NCBI GenBank assembly: GCA_963771655.1 | Contig: CAVYUG010000006.1 | Coordinates: 186,001 to 250,000 of the forward strand | Direction of reading: 5' to 3' | From: JAWVFM01 sp963771655 | GTDB lineage: Bacteria; Actinomycetota; Thermoleophilia; Solirubrobacterales; 70-9 | DNA length: 64,000 nucleotides | Part shown: positions 31,010-39,069 of the stretch, one piece after another | How positions within the stretch are numbered: position 1 is the stretch's first letter | Layout: each line of letters begins with the position of its first letter | Notes under the pieces: generated by a model | The model's input: only the letters and a program-made list of their open reading frames with translations | Told to the model about the DNA's origin: nothing | Databases searched by the model: none | Position numbers and translations under genes: made by a program

Positions 31010-31675
31010 CTAAGCGACCGGGGCGACGAACGTACGGTTCCCGGCGCGGACGGCGATCGATTGCGCCTGCGAGGGGCGGAGTGAGGTGCTGAGCGCGGCG
31101 CCGTCGCTCCCACCCTCGTAGCGATACCGGAAGGAGCCGGCGGCAACGCGCGTGCCGTCGGCCCTCCGAAGCCAGACCTCGCAGCGCGTCCCGGGGGTGA
31201 TGCCGCGCACCTCGAGGCTGATCTCGCTGCCCCAGGGTCGCGGTGCGAGCGAGGCGCCGATCTCCACCCCGCGGGGCGTCGAGGTGAACGCGACCCGATG
31301 CGGCGCTGCTACCGGCTGCGAGCTCGACCCGCCCGCGCCCAGCGCGACGACCACGGCCGCCGCCACAACGCACGCGGCCGCGGCGGCCGCGCCTCCGAGC
31401 CGGATCCGCCGGCGCCTGCGGGTGCGGCTCTCGGCGCGGATGCCGCGCGCGACCCGGACGGCGAGCGAACGCGGGGGCGTCGCGCTCGAGCCGAGCTGCG
31501 CGGGATCCGCGAGCGGCAGTGCCTCCGCCACCGGGACCAGCAGCTCGAGCTCGGCGCGGCACTCGGCGCAGCCGTCGAGATGGGCCTCGACGGCTGCGTG
31601 CTCGTCGGCATCCAGATGTTCGAGGACGAAGGAGCCGAGCTCCTCGCGCCACTGCCTGCAGTCGTCAGCCCTCAT
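31010..31675 (-). CDS. Anti-sigma factor (zinc-associated, RskA-like)
   Basis: 221 aa; ATG 31675 lies inside the end of the sigma gene (11-bp overlap). N-terminal zinc-associated anti-sigma domain with H32-x3-C36-x2-C39 (HLDGCAEC) plus an earlier His. A membrane segment spans residues about 98-120 (GGAAAAAACVVAAAVVVALGAGG). The extracytoplasmic part (about 125-221) resembles RskA C-terminal domains (EVWLRRADGTRVAAGSFRYRYEGG). It should hold the cognate ECF sigma factor at the membrane until signalled. RskA-type partners release sigma by regulated proteolysis. Confidence 0.88.
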   Translation of the reverse strand: MRADDCRQWREELGSFVLEHLDADEHAAVEAHLDGCAECRAELELLVPVAEALPLADPAQLGSSATPPRSLAVRVARGIRAESRTRRRRRIRLGGAAAAAACVVAAAVVVALGAGGSSSQPVAAPHRVAFTSTPRGVEIGASLAPRPWGSEISLEVRGITPGTRCEVWLRRADGTRVAAGSFRYRYEGGSDGAALSTSLRPSQAQSIAVRAGNRTFVAPVA

Positions 31676-32174
31676 ATCCCAGCTCCTCGAGCGCGTTGCG
31701 GAGCGCTCGCAGCCCGTAGTAGACGCGGCTCTTGATGGTCCCCTCCGGGACACCGAGATCGCCGGCCACCTCGGCGTAGGGCCGGCCCTTGAAGTACGTC
31801 TCGACGATCACCTGGCGGTGCGACGTGCCGATCCGTCGCAGCGCCTCCTCGACCTGCCAGGCGAGGAGCGCGCGCTCGAGTGGCTCGTCGACTCCCTCGG
31901 GGGCCTCGTCGAGCACCTCCGGGCGCGCGGAGCGCGCGCGCCCAAGGTCGATCACGACGTTGCGGAGGATCGCGAACAGCCACGTGCGAAGCGATCCGAG
32001 CTCGGGGTCGAATCGCTCGCCGGCGCGCCAGGCGCGAATGAACGTCTCCTGCACCGCCTCCTCGGCGAGGCCGCTGTCGCGCAGCGAGCGCAGGGCGAAA
32101 CCGTAGAGCTCGCCCCCGTGAGCGGCGTAGGCCTCGCGGACGCGGGCCTCGCCGATCAGCGGCGCGGCGCCCAT
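31665..32174 (-). CDS. ECF-family RNA polymerase sigma factor, SigK-like
   Basis: 169 aa. Region 2 reads EEAVQETFIRAWRAGERFDPELGSLRTWLFAILRNVVIDLGR, with the sigma-core binding motif; region 4 reads HRQVIVETYFKGRPYAEVAGDLGVPEGTIKSRVYYGLRALRNAL. Followed by an overlapping RskA-like anti-sigma gene, a typical arrangement in the ECF19/SigK-type group. ATG 32174. A candidate autoregulatory promoter lies upstream (listed separately). Divergent to a GGDEF protein gene with 93 bp between starts. Confidence 0.9.
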   Translation of the reverse strand: MGAAPLIGEARVREAYAAHGGELYGFALRSLRDSGLAEEAVQETFIRAWRAGERFDPELGSLRTWLFAILRNVVIDLGRARSARPEVLDEAPEGVDEPLERALLAWQVEEALRRIGTSHRQVIVETYFKGRPYAEVAGDLGVPEGTIKSRVYYGLRALRNALEELGYEG

Positions 32175-32206
32175 CCGTGAACGCTCTCAGGTTCGCCCAT
32201 CGAGGG

Positions 32207-32236
32207 AGATACTGGCACGACCCCAGCCAGGTTCAA
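32207..32236 (-). promoter_or_regulatory. Candidate ECF-type promoter for the sigma/anti-sigma operon
   Basis: On the minus strand, TTGAACC (32236-32230) resembles an ECF -35 element and is followed 17 bp later by GTATCT (32212-32207). The sigma start codon is 33 bp farther on. Only a pattern match; ECF sigma factors often activate their own operon. Confidence 0.25.
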
Positions 32237-32267
32237 GCGAGTCACGGGCACCGCCGATACGTGAGGC

Positions 32268-32888
32268 GTGCGCGCCTCCCGCGAATCCAAGGCCCGGACC
32301 GCCGCGCTCGCCATCGCGCGGGCGCGCGTCGCCGAGCTCGAGGAGCGGCTCGCGGACGTATCGAGCCGGGACGGCGTCGTTCCCGGCCTACTCTCCCTGG
32401 CGGCTTTCCGGGGCGAGCTGGAGGTCGACGTCCAGCGCGCCCACCGGCACGGCCGAGCGCTCTCGGTTGCGCTGATCGACGTCGACCGCTTCCGCCACCT
32501 GAACCTCGAGCATGGGTACGTGGTCGGCGACGCGGTGCTCGCCGCCGTGGGCGCCGCCATCGCCCGCAGCGTCCGCGGGTCGGACCTGGCATGCCGGACC
32601 GGAGGCGACGAGTTCGCCGTCCTCTTCACGGAGACCGGCTCGAGCGCCGCCGCGCGAGCGATGGAGCGGGTCATCCTCGAGCTGCGACACATCGACGCCG
32701 AGCAGGTCAGCGAGGTCAGCGCCTCGGCCGGGGTCGCCGAGCTCCTTGACTCGGAAGGACCTGAGGCGCTGCTCGCCCGCGCCCGCGACGGCCTCGAGAT
32801 GGCCCGCTCAGACGGCGGCGGGCGCGTGTTCGCCGCGGGCGCGGATGGGACGGCCCAAAGCCGCCCCGTGGATTCGAGCGTTACCTAG
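32268..32888 (+). CDS. GGDEF-domain diguanylate cyclase
   Basis: 206 aa from GTG 32268. A short coiled-coil start (residues about 10-32) leads into a GGDEF domain with ALIDVDRFRHLNLEHGYVVGDAVL and the intact catalytic site RTGGDEFAVLF. An inhibitory I-site RxxD (RGSD) lies five residues before GGDEF, as in PleD-type enzymes, so product inhibition is possible. No membrane segment and no sensor domain beyond the coiled coil; it may be controlled by protein partners. The TAG stop shares four bases (CTAG) with the stop of the convergent zinc-ribbon gene. Confidence 0.9.
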   Translation: MRASRESKARTAALAIARARVAELEERLADVSSRDGVVPGLLSLAAFRGELEVDVQRAHRHGRALSVALIDVDRFRHLNLEHGYVVGDAVLAAVGAAIARSVRGSDLACRTGGDEFAVLFTETGSSAAARAMERVILELRHIDAEQVSEVSASAGVAELLDSEGPEALLARARDGLEMARSDGGGRVFAAGADGTAQSRPVDSSVT

Positions 32889-33034
32889 TCGACCAGCTTG
32901 CCGATCTTGAAGATCTTCGTCCCGCAATCGGGGCACGTGCCCTTGATCGCCGGACGACCGTTCTTCATCGTCACCTGCTCCGGGTTCTGGATCTCGACCT
33001 TCTTGCGTTCCTTCACGCAGTAACCGGTCGCCAT
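32885..33034 (-). CDS. Small zinc-ribbon protein (DUF5679-like)
   Basis: 49 aa from ATG 33034 with AAAGGAGC upstream; the open frame extends farther but the extra part has no similarity to anything. The body reads YCVKERKKVEIQNPEQVTM and GTCPDCGTKIFKIGK. The pair CxxC near the C-terminus plus one upstream Cys gives three of the four expected ligands; in relatives the first knuckle is CxxC (YCVKC), but here the second Cys is Glu. Probably a nucleic-acid- or protein-binding ribbon. The stop overlaps the convergent GGDEF gene by 4 bp. Confidence 0.8.
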   Translation of the reverse strand: MATGYCVKERKKVEIQNPEQVTMKNGRPAIKGTCPDCGTKIFKIGKLVD

Positions 33035-33181
33035 AGGTGCTCCTTTCGAGCTCTCTCTCGTTCCCTGGTCAGACGACGCCTGACCACGCGGCCGAACGTA
33101 GAGCACCGGGCGGACGCTGTCCAGGCATAAGAGTGCGGATTGATACAAAGCCCGGGCGCGGATCGCCCACGTTGCGGGCTC

Positions 33182-33532
33182 CTACGCGGGACGAACCTCG
33201 GCGACGTCGCCGTCGAACGGCAACCCCGCCTCGACCCAGGCGTGAAGCCCTCCCTCGATGTGGTAGGCGTCCCAGCCCGCATGCCTGAACGCCTCGGCCG
33301 CCATGCCGGAGCGGTTTCCGGCCCGGCAGACGAAGAGGACCGGGCGGTCGCGGCCGAGCTCCTCGGCGCGCGCGGTCAGCTCGTTGACCTCGATGTGACG
33401 CGAGTTGTCGAGGTGGCCGGCCTCCCACTCGTAGTCGCGCCTCACGTCCACGACCTCGGCCTCGCCGCCGTCGACGAGCTCGGCGGCCCTCGCGGGCGGC
33501 AGGTGGATGCTGACCGCGGCTTCCTCGCTCAC
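33182..33532 (-). CDS. Rhodanese-domain sulfurtransferase-like protein
   Basis: 116 aa; GTG 33532 chosen, giving VSEEAAVSIHLPP before the domain. The single rhodanese fold has VVDVRRDYEWEAGHLDNSRHI and the active loop VLFVCRAGNRSGMAAEA with catalytic Cys69, ending GGLHAWVEAGLPF. Likely a sulfurtransferase or sulfur-carrier interacting protein. Divergent from the thiolase gene with 61 bp between starts. The 147 bp downstream to the zinc-ribbon start hold only a small hairpin (GGTCAG/CTGACC near 33067). Confidence 0.85.
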   Translation of the reverse strand: MSEEAAVSIHLPPARAAELVDGGEAEVVDVRRDYEWEAGHLDNSRHIEVNELTARAEELGRDRPVLFVCRAGNRSGMAAEAFRHAGWDAYHIEGGLHAWVEAGLPFDGDVAEVRPA

Positions 33533-33593
33533 CTCACCCAGCTTATCCGTACCATTGCGCCCTCTCGCCCGCGACCCGAAGGAGCCCAGCCAC

Positions 33594-34754
33594 ATGCCCG
33601 AAGCCGTGATCGTCGATGCCGTCCGCAGCCCGATCGGGCGCGCGTTCAAGGGATCGCTCGCCCAGGTTCGACCGGACGAGACGGCCGCCTACGTGGTCGA
33701 CCAGCTCCTCGAGCGGAACCCGGACGTCGACCCGGCGCTCGTCGAGGACGTCTTCTGCGGCTGCGGCATGCCGCAGGGCCTTCAGGCCTTCAACATCGGC
33801 CGGATCATCGTCCTGCTCTCCGAGAAGCTCGGCGAGGAGACCAACGGCGTCACGATCTCCCGTTACTGCGCTTCCAGCCTCGACGCCATCCGCCACGCCG
33901 CGAACGCCGTGAAGGCCGGAGAGGGCGACGCCTACATCGCCGCCGGGGTCGAATGGGTGAGCCGCTACAACGAGCGCACCGAGCCGGCCGGCGCCGCCGA
34001 CCAGAACACCAAGCTCCAGGGCAGCGACGGCACGCCCAACGCCTACATCGAGATGGGGCTCACGGCGGTCAACGTCGCGAACCGCTACGAGGTGAGCCGC
34101 GCCGACATGGACAAGTACGCGCAGCGCTCCCAGGAGCTCGCGGTTGGCTCGCAGGAGTCCGGCTTCTTCGACCGCGAGATCGTCCCGGTCGCCGACCACG
34201 AGGGCAACGAGGTCGCGAAGGACGACGGCCCGCGCGCGAGCTCGACTCTGGAGAAGCTTTCGGAGCTGCCCGAGGCCTTCGGCGGCGGCGGCGTGACGGC
34301 GGGCAACTCCTGCCCGCTGAACGACGGCGCGGCCGCTGTCCTCGTCATGTCCGACACCAAGGCGAAGGAGCTCGGGCTCACCCCGCGGGCCAGGCTCGTC
34401 ACGGCTGCCACCATCGGCAACGAGCCCGAGTACATGGGCGTGGCGCCGATCGGCGCCATCAAGAAGGTCCTCGACCGCGCCGGGATGACGATGGATGACA
34501 TCGGGACCGTCGAGCTCAACGAGGCGTTCGCCGCTCAGGTGATCCCGATCATGGCCGAGTGCGACATCCCGCTCGACAAGCTCAACACTCACGGTGGCGC
34601 GATCGCCCTCGGGCACCCGTTCGGGATGACCGGCGCGAGGATCATGACCACGCTCCTGAACGTCATGGAGACCGACGACCACGACGTCGGCCTCGAGACG
34701 ATGTGCGTCGCCGGGGGGCAGGGCGAGGCGATGGTCGTCGAGCGCCTGGGCTAG
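33594..34754 (+). CDS. Acetyl-CoA acetyltransferase / 3-ketoacyl-CoA thiolase
   Basis: 386 aa; ATG 33594 with GAAGGAG upstream. Thiolase signature: the acyl-carrying Cys92 in ISRYCASSLDAI, the NEAFAAQV segment, GGAIALGHPFGMTGAR with the catalytic His, and the second Cys in MCVAGGQGEAMVV. It catalyses thiolytic cleavage in beta-oxidation or the reverse condensation. An acyl-CoA dehydrogenase lies 2 kb downstream on the other strand and an enoyl-CoA hydratase 10 kb away, but not in one operon. The stop is 3 bp from the convergent coiled-coil gene's stop. Confidence 0.93.
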   Translation: MPEAVIVDAVRSPIGRAFKGSLAQVRPDETAAYVVDQLLERNPDVDPALVEDVFCGCGMPQGLQAFNIGRIIVLLSEKLGEETNGVTISRYCASSLDAIRHAANAVKAGEGDAYIAAGVEWVSRYNERTEPAGAADQNTKLQGSDGTPNAYIEMGLTAVNVANRYEVSRADMDKYAQRSQELAVGSQESGFFDREIVPVADHEGNEVAKDDGPRASSTLEKLSELPEAFGGGGVTAGNSCPLNDGAAAVLVMSDTKAKELGLTPRARLVTAATIGNEPEYMGVAPIGAIKKVLDRAGMTMDDIGTVELNEAFAAQVIPIMAECDIPLDKLNTHGGAIALGHPFGMTGARIMTTLLNVMETDDHDVGLETMCVAGGQGEAMVVERLG

Positions 34755-34757
34755 GCG

Positions 34758-35534
34758 CTAGAGCGAGCCGTCTACGGTCACGCTCAGCGTGCCGCCGGCT
34801 TCCTCGACGGCGCTCACGGACGGCAGCTCGCGGATCGCACGCACGAGGGACTCGCTTTCGCGGCCTCCCACCGACGCGCGGACCCTGCCCCCGGTGAACC
34901 GGCTCACGTAGACGCTCGCCACCTCGTTGCGGGTCGCGAGCTCCGACTCGAACGCCAGCACGTCGGCGAAGGTCGGGAACGGCCCTGCGTCGAGTTCCAG
35001 GCGGACGAGTGAGGCGTCGGCAGGGCGAGGTCGCGGGGGCTCGGCCGACCGGCGCTCCTGGACCAAGGGCGGGGGCGCGGGGGCCGGTGCGCTCCGGGCC
35101 TCGCGGGCGTCCTCCGCGAGCCGCTCGAGCGTCTCCCTCGACTCGCCGAGGACGCGCGACAGGTCTTCCCGCAGGCGGTCGCGCACGCCGTGGAGGCGTT
35201 CGACCTCGGCGGTCGCATGCGCGATGAGCTCACGAAGCTCGCTCCACATCCGCTCGCGCTCGGCTTCGGCTTCCGCGATCAGCGCGCCGGCTTGGTCCCG
35301 CGCCTCGCGCTCGATCGCCGCCGCGCGCTCGTGCGCCGCGTCCTCGATCTCCATGACGAGGCGGTGGACGCTCTCGATCGTTCGGACCGCCTGCTCGGAG
35401 ACAGAGCGGGCGGGCTGGGAGGAGCGCGCGGCAAGCGCCTCCGCGTTCGTGTCGAACTCGCGCTCGGCGCTCATCAGGCGGCGGAGCGCCGTCTCGACCT
35501 CCTTTGTCCTGCCCGGTGGCTCGCCGCTTCCCAT
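34758..35534 (-). CDS. Coiled-coil protein with a conserved-looking C-terminal domain
   Basis: 258 aa from ATG 35534. Residues about 15-140 form an extended heptad-rich helix (MSAEREFDTNAEALAARSS, ERAAAIEREARDQAGALIAEAEAER), then a Pro-rich linker (PAPAPPPLVQ). The last 80 residues form a distinct alpha/beta domain beginning LVRLELDAGPFPTFADVLAFESEL and containing FTGGRVRASVGGRESESLVRAIRELP. The overall layout (coiled coil, linker, small domain) resembles DivIVA-like cell-envelope proteins, but I cannot identify a family. Confidence 0.68.
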   Translation of the reverse strand: MGSGEPPGRTKEVETALRRLMSAEREFDTNAEALAARSSQPARSVSEQAVRTIESVHRLVMEIEDAAHERAAAIEREARDQAGALIAEAEAERERMWSELRELIAHATAEVERLHGVRDRLREDLSRVLGESRETLERLAEDAREARSAPAPAPPPLVQERRSAEPPRPRPADASLVRLELDAGPFPTFADVLAFESELATRNEVASVYVSRFTGGRVRASVGGRESESLVRAIRELPSVSAVEEAGGTLSVTVDGSL

Positions 35535-35641
35535 GGGCTCAATCCAGCTTAGGCCCTTGCAGCGAGGCAGTCGGCGACTCGCTCCGTCGCGGTACGAAGC
35601 CTGCGGACGTACGCGTCCCGTGCGAGCGCACGTTGCTGCCG

Positions 35642-36478
35642 TCAGCGCCCGACGATCTCCACCTCGATCTCGCTCGGATCGCGGGCGACGATTGATCCCC
35701 CGGCCCCGGCCTCGACGCCGAGCCGCGGCCCGGCCTCCTCGACGGCGCGGCTCGAGGTCACGACCTGAAAGCGCTCGAGGCCGATCGCGCCCCGCGCCGG
35801 CGGGGGCGCGCCGGGGCCGTTCCACGTGTTGAGCCCCACGTGATGGTGGTAGCCGCCTGCGGATATGAAGAGCGCGCCCGGGTAGGTGCGGACGGTGACG
35901 TCGAACCCGACGCCGTCGCACCAGAAGCGCTCCGATTCCGGGATGTCGGCGACGTTCAGGTGCACATGGCCGATCCTCGTTGCGGCGTCAACCCGATCGG
36001 CCGCTTCGCCCGGAAGCTCCGACATCACGCCGTCGAGGTCGAGCGGCAACGTGGCCATGCGGATCGTCTCGCCGTCCCGTGGCCATTCCTCCGGCGGACG
36101 GTCCCGGTAGATCTCGATGCCGATGCCGTCCGGATCGTCGAGGTAGAGCGCCTCGCTCACGAGGTGGTCCGACGCGCCGGTAAGCCGCCATCCGGCGTCG
36201 ACCAGGCGCTGCAGCGATCGGGCGAGCTCGGGGCGGGAGGGCACGAGGATCGCGAAATGGAAGAGCCCGGTGGTCCGCGGCGGCCGCGGCGGCGCCTCGG
36301 GCTCGCCCCGCAGGACGACCAGTGGCTCGTCGCCCGCTCCCAGCAACACCTCGGCGTCGGGCTCGCGACCTGTCATCTCGAACCCGATCGCCCGCTCGTA
36401 GAAGGCGACCGAGCGGTCGAGGTCGCGAACGACGAGGTCCACCGCTCCGATGCGGGTCTCGTCGGGCAGCGACGGCAC
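35642..36478 (-). CDS. VOC-family protein, two-module catechol 2,3-dioxygenase-like (CatE type)
   Basis: 278 aa with two vicinal-oxygen-chelate modules. Module 1 starts IGAVDLVVRDLDRSVAFYERAIGFEM and ends LYLDDPDGIGIEIYRD; module 2 starts IGHVHLNVADIPESERFWCDGVGFDV, with GGYHHHVGLNTW and IEVEIVG. Likely metal ligands are His in module 2 start (GHVHL), His in YHHHVG and the C-terminal Glu. This matches CatE-type extradiol dioxygenases of bacteria. Substrate unknown. ATG 36478; 3 bp downstream of the acyl-CoA dehydrogenase stop, so co-transcribed with it. Confidence 0.85.
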   Translation of the reverse strand: MPSLPDETRIGAVDLVVRDLDRSVAFYERAIGFEMTGREPDAEVLLGAGDEPLVVLRGEPEAPPRPPRTTGLFHFAILVPSRPELARSLQRLVDAGWRLTGASDHLVSEALYLDDPDGIGIEIYRDRPPEEWPRDGETIRMATLPLDLDGVMSELPGEAADRVDAATRIGHVHLNVADIPESERFWCDGVGFDVTVRTYPGALFISAGGYHHHVGLNTWNGPGAPPPARGAIGLERFQVVTSSRAVEEAGPRLGVEAGAGGSIVARDPSEIEVEIVGR

Positions 36479-36481
36479 TCG

Positions 36482-38239
36482 TCAGTCCTGGAACAGCGCG
36501 TACCCGTACTCGCCGCGCTTGTAGGCGAGCTTGGCGATCGCTCGCATCCGCTCATCGTCGTTGCGCTCGATCTGGCGGAAGCGGGCGCCGACGCGGTGCG
36601 CGGCGCGCGTGCAGAAGGTGTCGGCGATGAAGCGCTCCTGGCCCGACGGCTCGACACCTTGGTCGTCGAAGATCGAGCTGACCCGCGAGATCACCGCGAT
36701 CTGGGCGTAGATGTCGGCCAGGGAGTCGGCGATCCGCTTCTGGTGCAGCTGCTGAGTCAGGATGCCCTTGCGGTGCTCCCGCAATAGAGCCTCGGAGATC
36801 GATGCCAGCTCCTTCACCTGGTCGGCGACGGCGTCGGCGTGGCCGGACAGCTCGTCGTGCGCCATCGTGATCCGGTCCGGCCGCACGCGGCGCTTGACGC
36901 GCCCGCCCACGTAGTCGGCGAGAACACCGATCGTGCCGATCGGATCGGTGAGCTCGAGCTCACCGAGGCCGGAGAGGCGGTCACCCACGGGTTTCAGCCC
37001 GGTCAGCGCGATGAAGGCCCGAAGGACGTCGTTGGCCCCCTCGAAGATCGGGAAGATCCGGATGTCGCGCACCACCTTCTCGTAGGGCTGGTCGCGCATG
37101 TAGCCGGCGCCGCCCGCGAGCTGCATCGCGCGGTTGGCCGCGTACCAGAGGAACTCGGTGCCGGACACCTTGCACATCGCCGACTCGAGGGAGTAGTCCT
37201 CGACGCCCGAGTCGACGAGGCCGCAGGTCAGATAGGCCATCGACTCGAGCCCGAAGAGGTACGAGACCATCCAGCCGATCTTCTCCTCGACGAGCTCGAA
37301 GTCCGCGAGCGGCTGGCCGAACTGGCGACGCTCGTTGACGTGGTCGATCGCGAGGTCGAGGAGCTTCTTGGCGCCCCCCACCGAGCCGGTGCCGAGGCCG
37401 ATGCGCCCATTGTTCAGCACCTCCATCGCGATGTGGAACCCCTCGCCAGGCTCTCCGATGACGTTCTCCGGCGGGATCCGAACGTCGTTGAAGTACAGGC
37501 GGCGCAGGTCGTTTGCGCGCAGGCCCATCGTGTCGAAGCGCTCACCGACCTCGAACCCTTTCATCCCCTTCTCGAGGATCAGCGCGATGTGTCGGTCCTT
37601 CCCGTCGACCTCGCACCGGGCGAAGGTCGTGAACACCGAGCCCTTCGAGCCGTTGCCGATGTAGCGCTTCTCGCCGTTCAGCACCCACGAGCCATCCGGC
37701 TGTTTGACGGCGCGCGATTCGATGTTGTAGGCGTCCGAGCCGGCGTTCGGCTCGGTCAGGGCGTAGCCGGCCAGCTTCCGACCCGAGGCCAGATCCGGCA
37801 GGAACCGCTCCTTCTGCGCGTCGCTGCCGAACATGACGATCGCCTTGAAGCCGATCGACTGGTGGACGCCGAGGATGATCGAGAGCGTCGTGTCGATCTG
37901 AGCGAAGGTTTCGAACACTCGGGCGTAGCCGGTCTGCGAGAGGCCCTGCCCGCCGTACTCCTCGGGGACGTAGAGGCCGCAGAGCCCCGCCTCGCCGAGC
38001 TGGCGGATCACCTTGTCGCCGATCCAGCGCTCCTCCTCGATCTTGCGGTGGTCGAGGCCGCCGGCGATGTCGTGCGCCGCCTTGATGAGGCCGCGGATGC
38101 GGTCCTGCTCGTCCTCCTTCGGCTGCGGCCACGGGAAGACCATCTCGTCGGGGATGTCGCCGAGAAAGAGCGATTTGGCGAACGACGAGGCGTCCTCGGC
38201 TCTGCCCGCCTCGGGCTTCTCCGCTGTGACCGCCTCCAT
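36482..38239 (-). CDS. Acyl-CoA dehydrogenase with C-terminal extension (VLCAD/ACAD9-like)
   Basis: 585 aa, FAD enzyme introducing the alpha-beta double bond in acyl-CoA. Motifs: LYVPEEYGGQGLSQTGYA, LAGYALTEPNAGSDAYNIES, FDTMGLRANDLRRLYFNDV, RRQFGQPLADFELVEEKI and the catalytic base in FPIFEGANDVLRAF (Glu of EGAND). The extra 170 residues after the usual 380-400 aa are helical, as in very-long-chain and ACAD9 enzymes. ATG 38239. It leads a small operon: the VOC gene follows after 3 bp. The methyltransferase gene upstream ends 12 bp before it. Confidence 0.92.
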   Translation of the reverse strand: MEAVTAEKPEAGRAEDASSFAKSLFLGDIPDEMVFPWPQPKEDEQDRIRGLIKAAHDIAGGLDHRKIEEERWIGDKVIRQLGEAGLCGLYVPEEYGGQGLSQTGYARVFETFAQIDTTLSIILGVHQSIGFKAIVMFGSDAQKERFLPDLASGRKLAGYALTEPNAGSDAYNIESRAVKQPDGSWVLNGEKRYIGNGSKGSVFTTFARCEVDGKDRHIALILEKGMKGFEVGERFDTMGLRANDLRRLYFNDVRIPPENVIGEPGEGFHIAMEVLNNGRIGLGTGSVGGAKKLLDLAIDHVNERRQFGQPLADFELVEEKIGWMVSYLFGLESMAYLTCGLVDSGVEDYSLESAMCKVSGTEFLWYAANRAMQLAGGAGYMRDQPYEKVVRDIRIFPIFEGANDVLRAFIALTGLKPVGDRLSGLGELELTDPIGTIGVLADYVGGRVKRRVRPDRITMAHDELSGHADAVADQVKELASISEALLREHRKGILTQQLHQKRIADSLADIYAQIAVISRVSSIFDDQGVEPSGQERFIADTFCTRAAHRVGARFRQIERNDDERMRAIAKLAYKRGEYGYALFQD

Positions 38240-38251
38240 CCGGCCGCGAGC

Positions 38252-38959
38252 CTATCGCCGGGCCGGTGGGACGTCGCCGGTGACGATCGCGATCGGGAAC
38301 TCGAACCGGACCTCTCCGGCGTCGCGGCGCTCGCCGACCCCGAGGGAGTGACCCTCGTCGATCGCCCGGTCGTAGTGGGCGCGGACCTCGTCGTCATCGG
38401 GCGCGTCCGACCGGGCGAGGAGGGCGTGGAGCTCCATCGGCAGCATGTACGAGCCGAACTGGGATGCGTCGAGGCCCGCCCCGCGCATGAGCTCGAGCAG
38501 CTCGTCGAGCGGCATCGAGCGCGCGTGCGAGGGATCGCGCGCCCGCTCGACCGCGTTGAAGCGGGCCGCCGCATCCTCATCGTCGCCGACCACCATGTCC
38601 GCCACGACGACGCGGCCGCCAGGGCCAGAGACCCGCGCCATCTCCTGAACGACCGTTGCGGGATCGGCCATGTGATGGAGCGCATAGCGGCAGACGACGC
38701 GCGAGAACGAGCCATCGTCGTAGGGCAGGGCGCTCACGTCGCCGACGTCGAAGCTGGCGTTCGCGAGCCCTGCTGAGGCGCAGCGCTCGCGGGCCAGCTC
38801 GATCATCCGGGGGGTCAGATCGATGCCGACGACGCGACTGGAGAGGCGTGCGAAGGCGGCCGCGACGATGCCCGGCCCGCAGGCGACGTCGAGGACGGAA
38901 TCGCGGGGCTCGGCGTCCGCGGCGTCGAGGAGCATGCGCATCGCCGCCTCGTCGTTCAT
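38252..38959 (-). CDS. SAM-dependent methyltransferase, N-terminus in doubt
   Basis: 235 aa from ATG 38959. Class I methyltransferase: motif I DSVLDVACGPGIVAAAFA, then VVGIDLTPRMIELARERC, motif II-like GDVSALPYDDGSFSRVVCRYALHHM, and RVSGPGGRVVVADM. The family's usual N-terminal residues are encoded upstream in the same frame (HRATTIEQFTSQAAGFSSAES to about 39018) but no start codon precedes them in that frame; an ATG in another frame (near 39025) would join it if one G were added to a GGG run. So either a rare start is used, or a frame break truncates it. Function is unknown; fold is UbiE-like. Confidence 0.82.
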   Translation of the reverse strand: MNDEAAMRMLLDAADAEPRDSVLDVACGPGIVAAAFARLSSRVVGIDLTPRMIELARERCASAGLANASFDVGDVSALPYDDGSFSRVVCRYALHHMADPATVVQEMARVSGPGGRVVVADMVVGDDEDAAARFNAVERARDPSHARSMPLDELLELMRGAGLDASQFGSYMLPMELHALLARSDAPDDDEVRAHYDRAIDEGHSLGVGERRDAGEVRFEFPIAIVTGDVPPARR

Positions 38960-39069
38960 GGATTCCGCCGACGAGAAGCCGGCGGCCTGGCTCGTGAACT
39001 GCTCGATGGTGGTCGCGCGGTGGTCCGTCCCATGACCATAGCCGCCCCAACCGCGACAATCTCCCTGCC

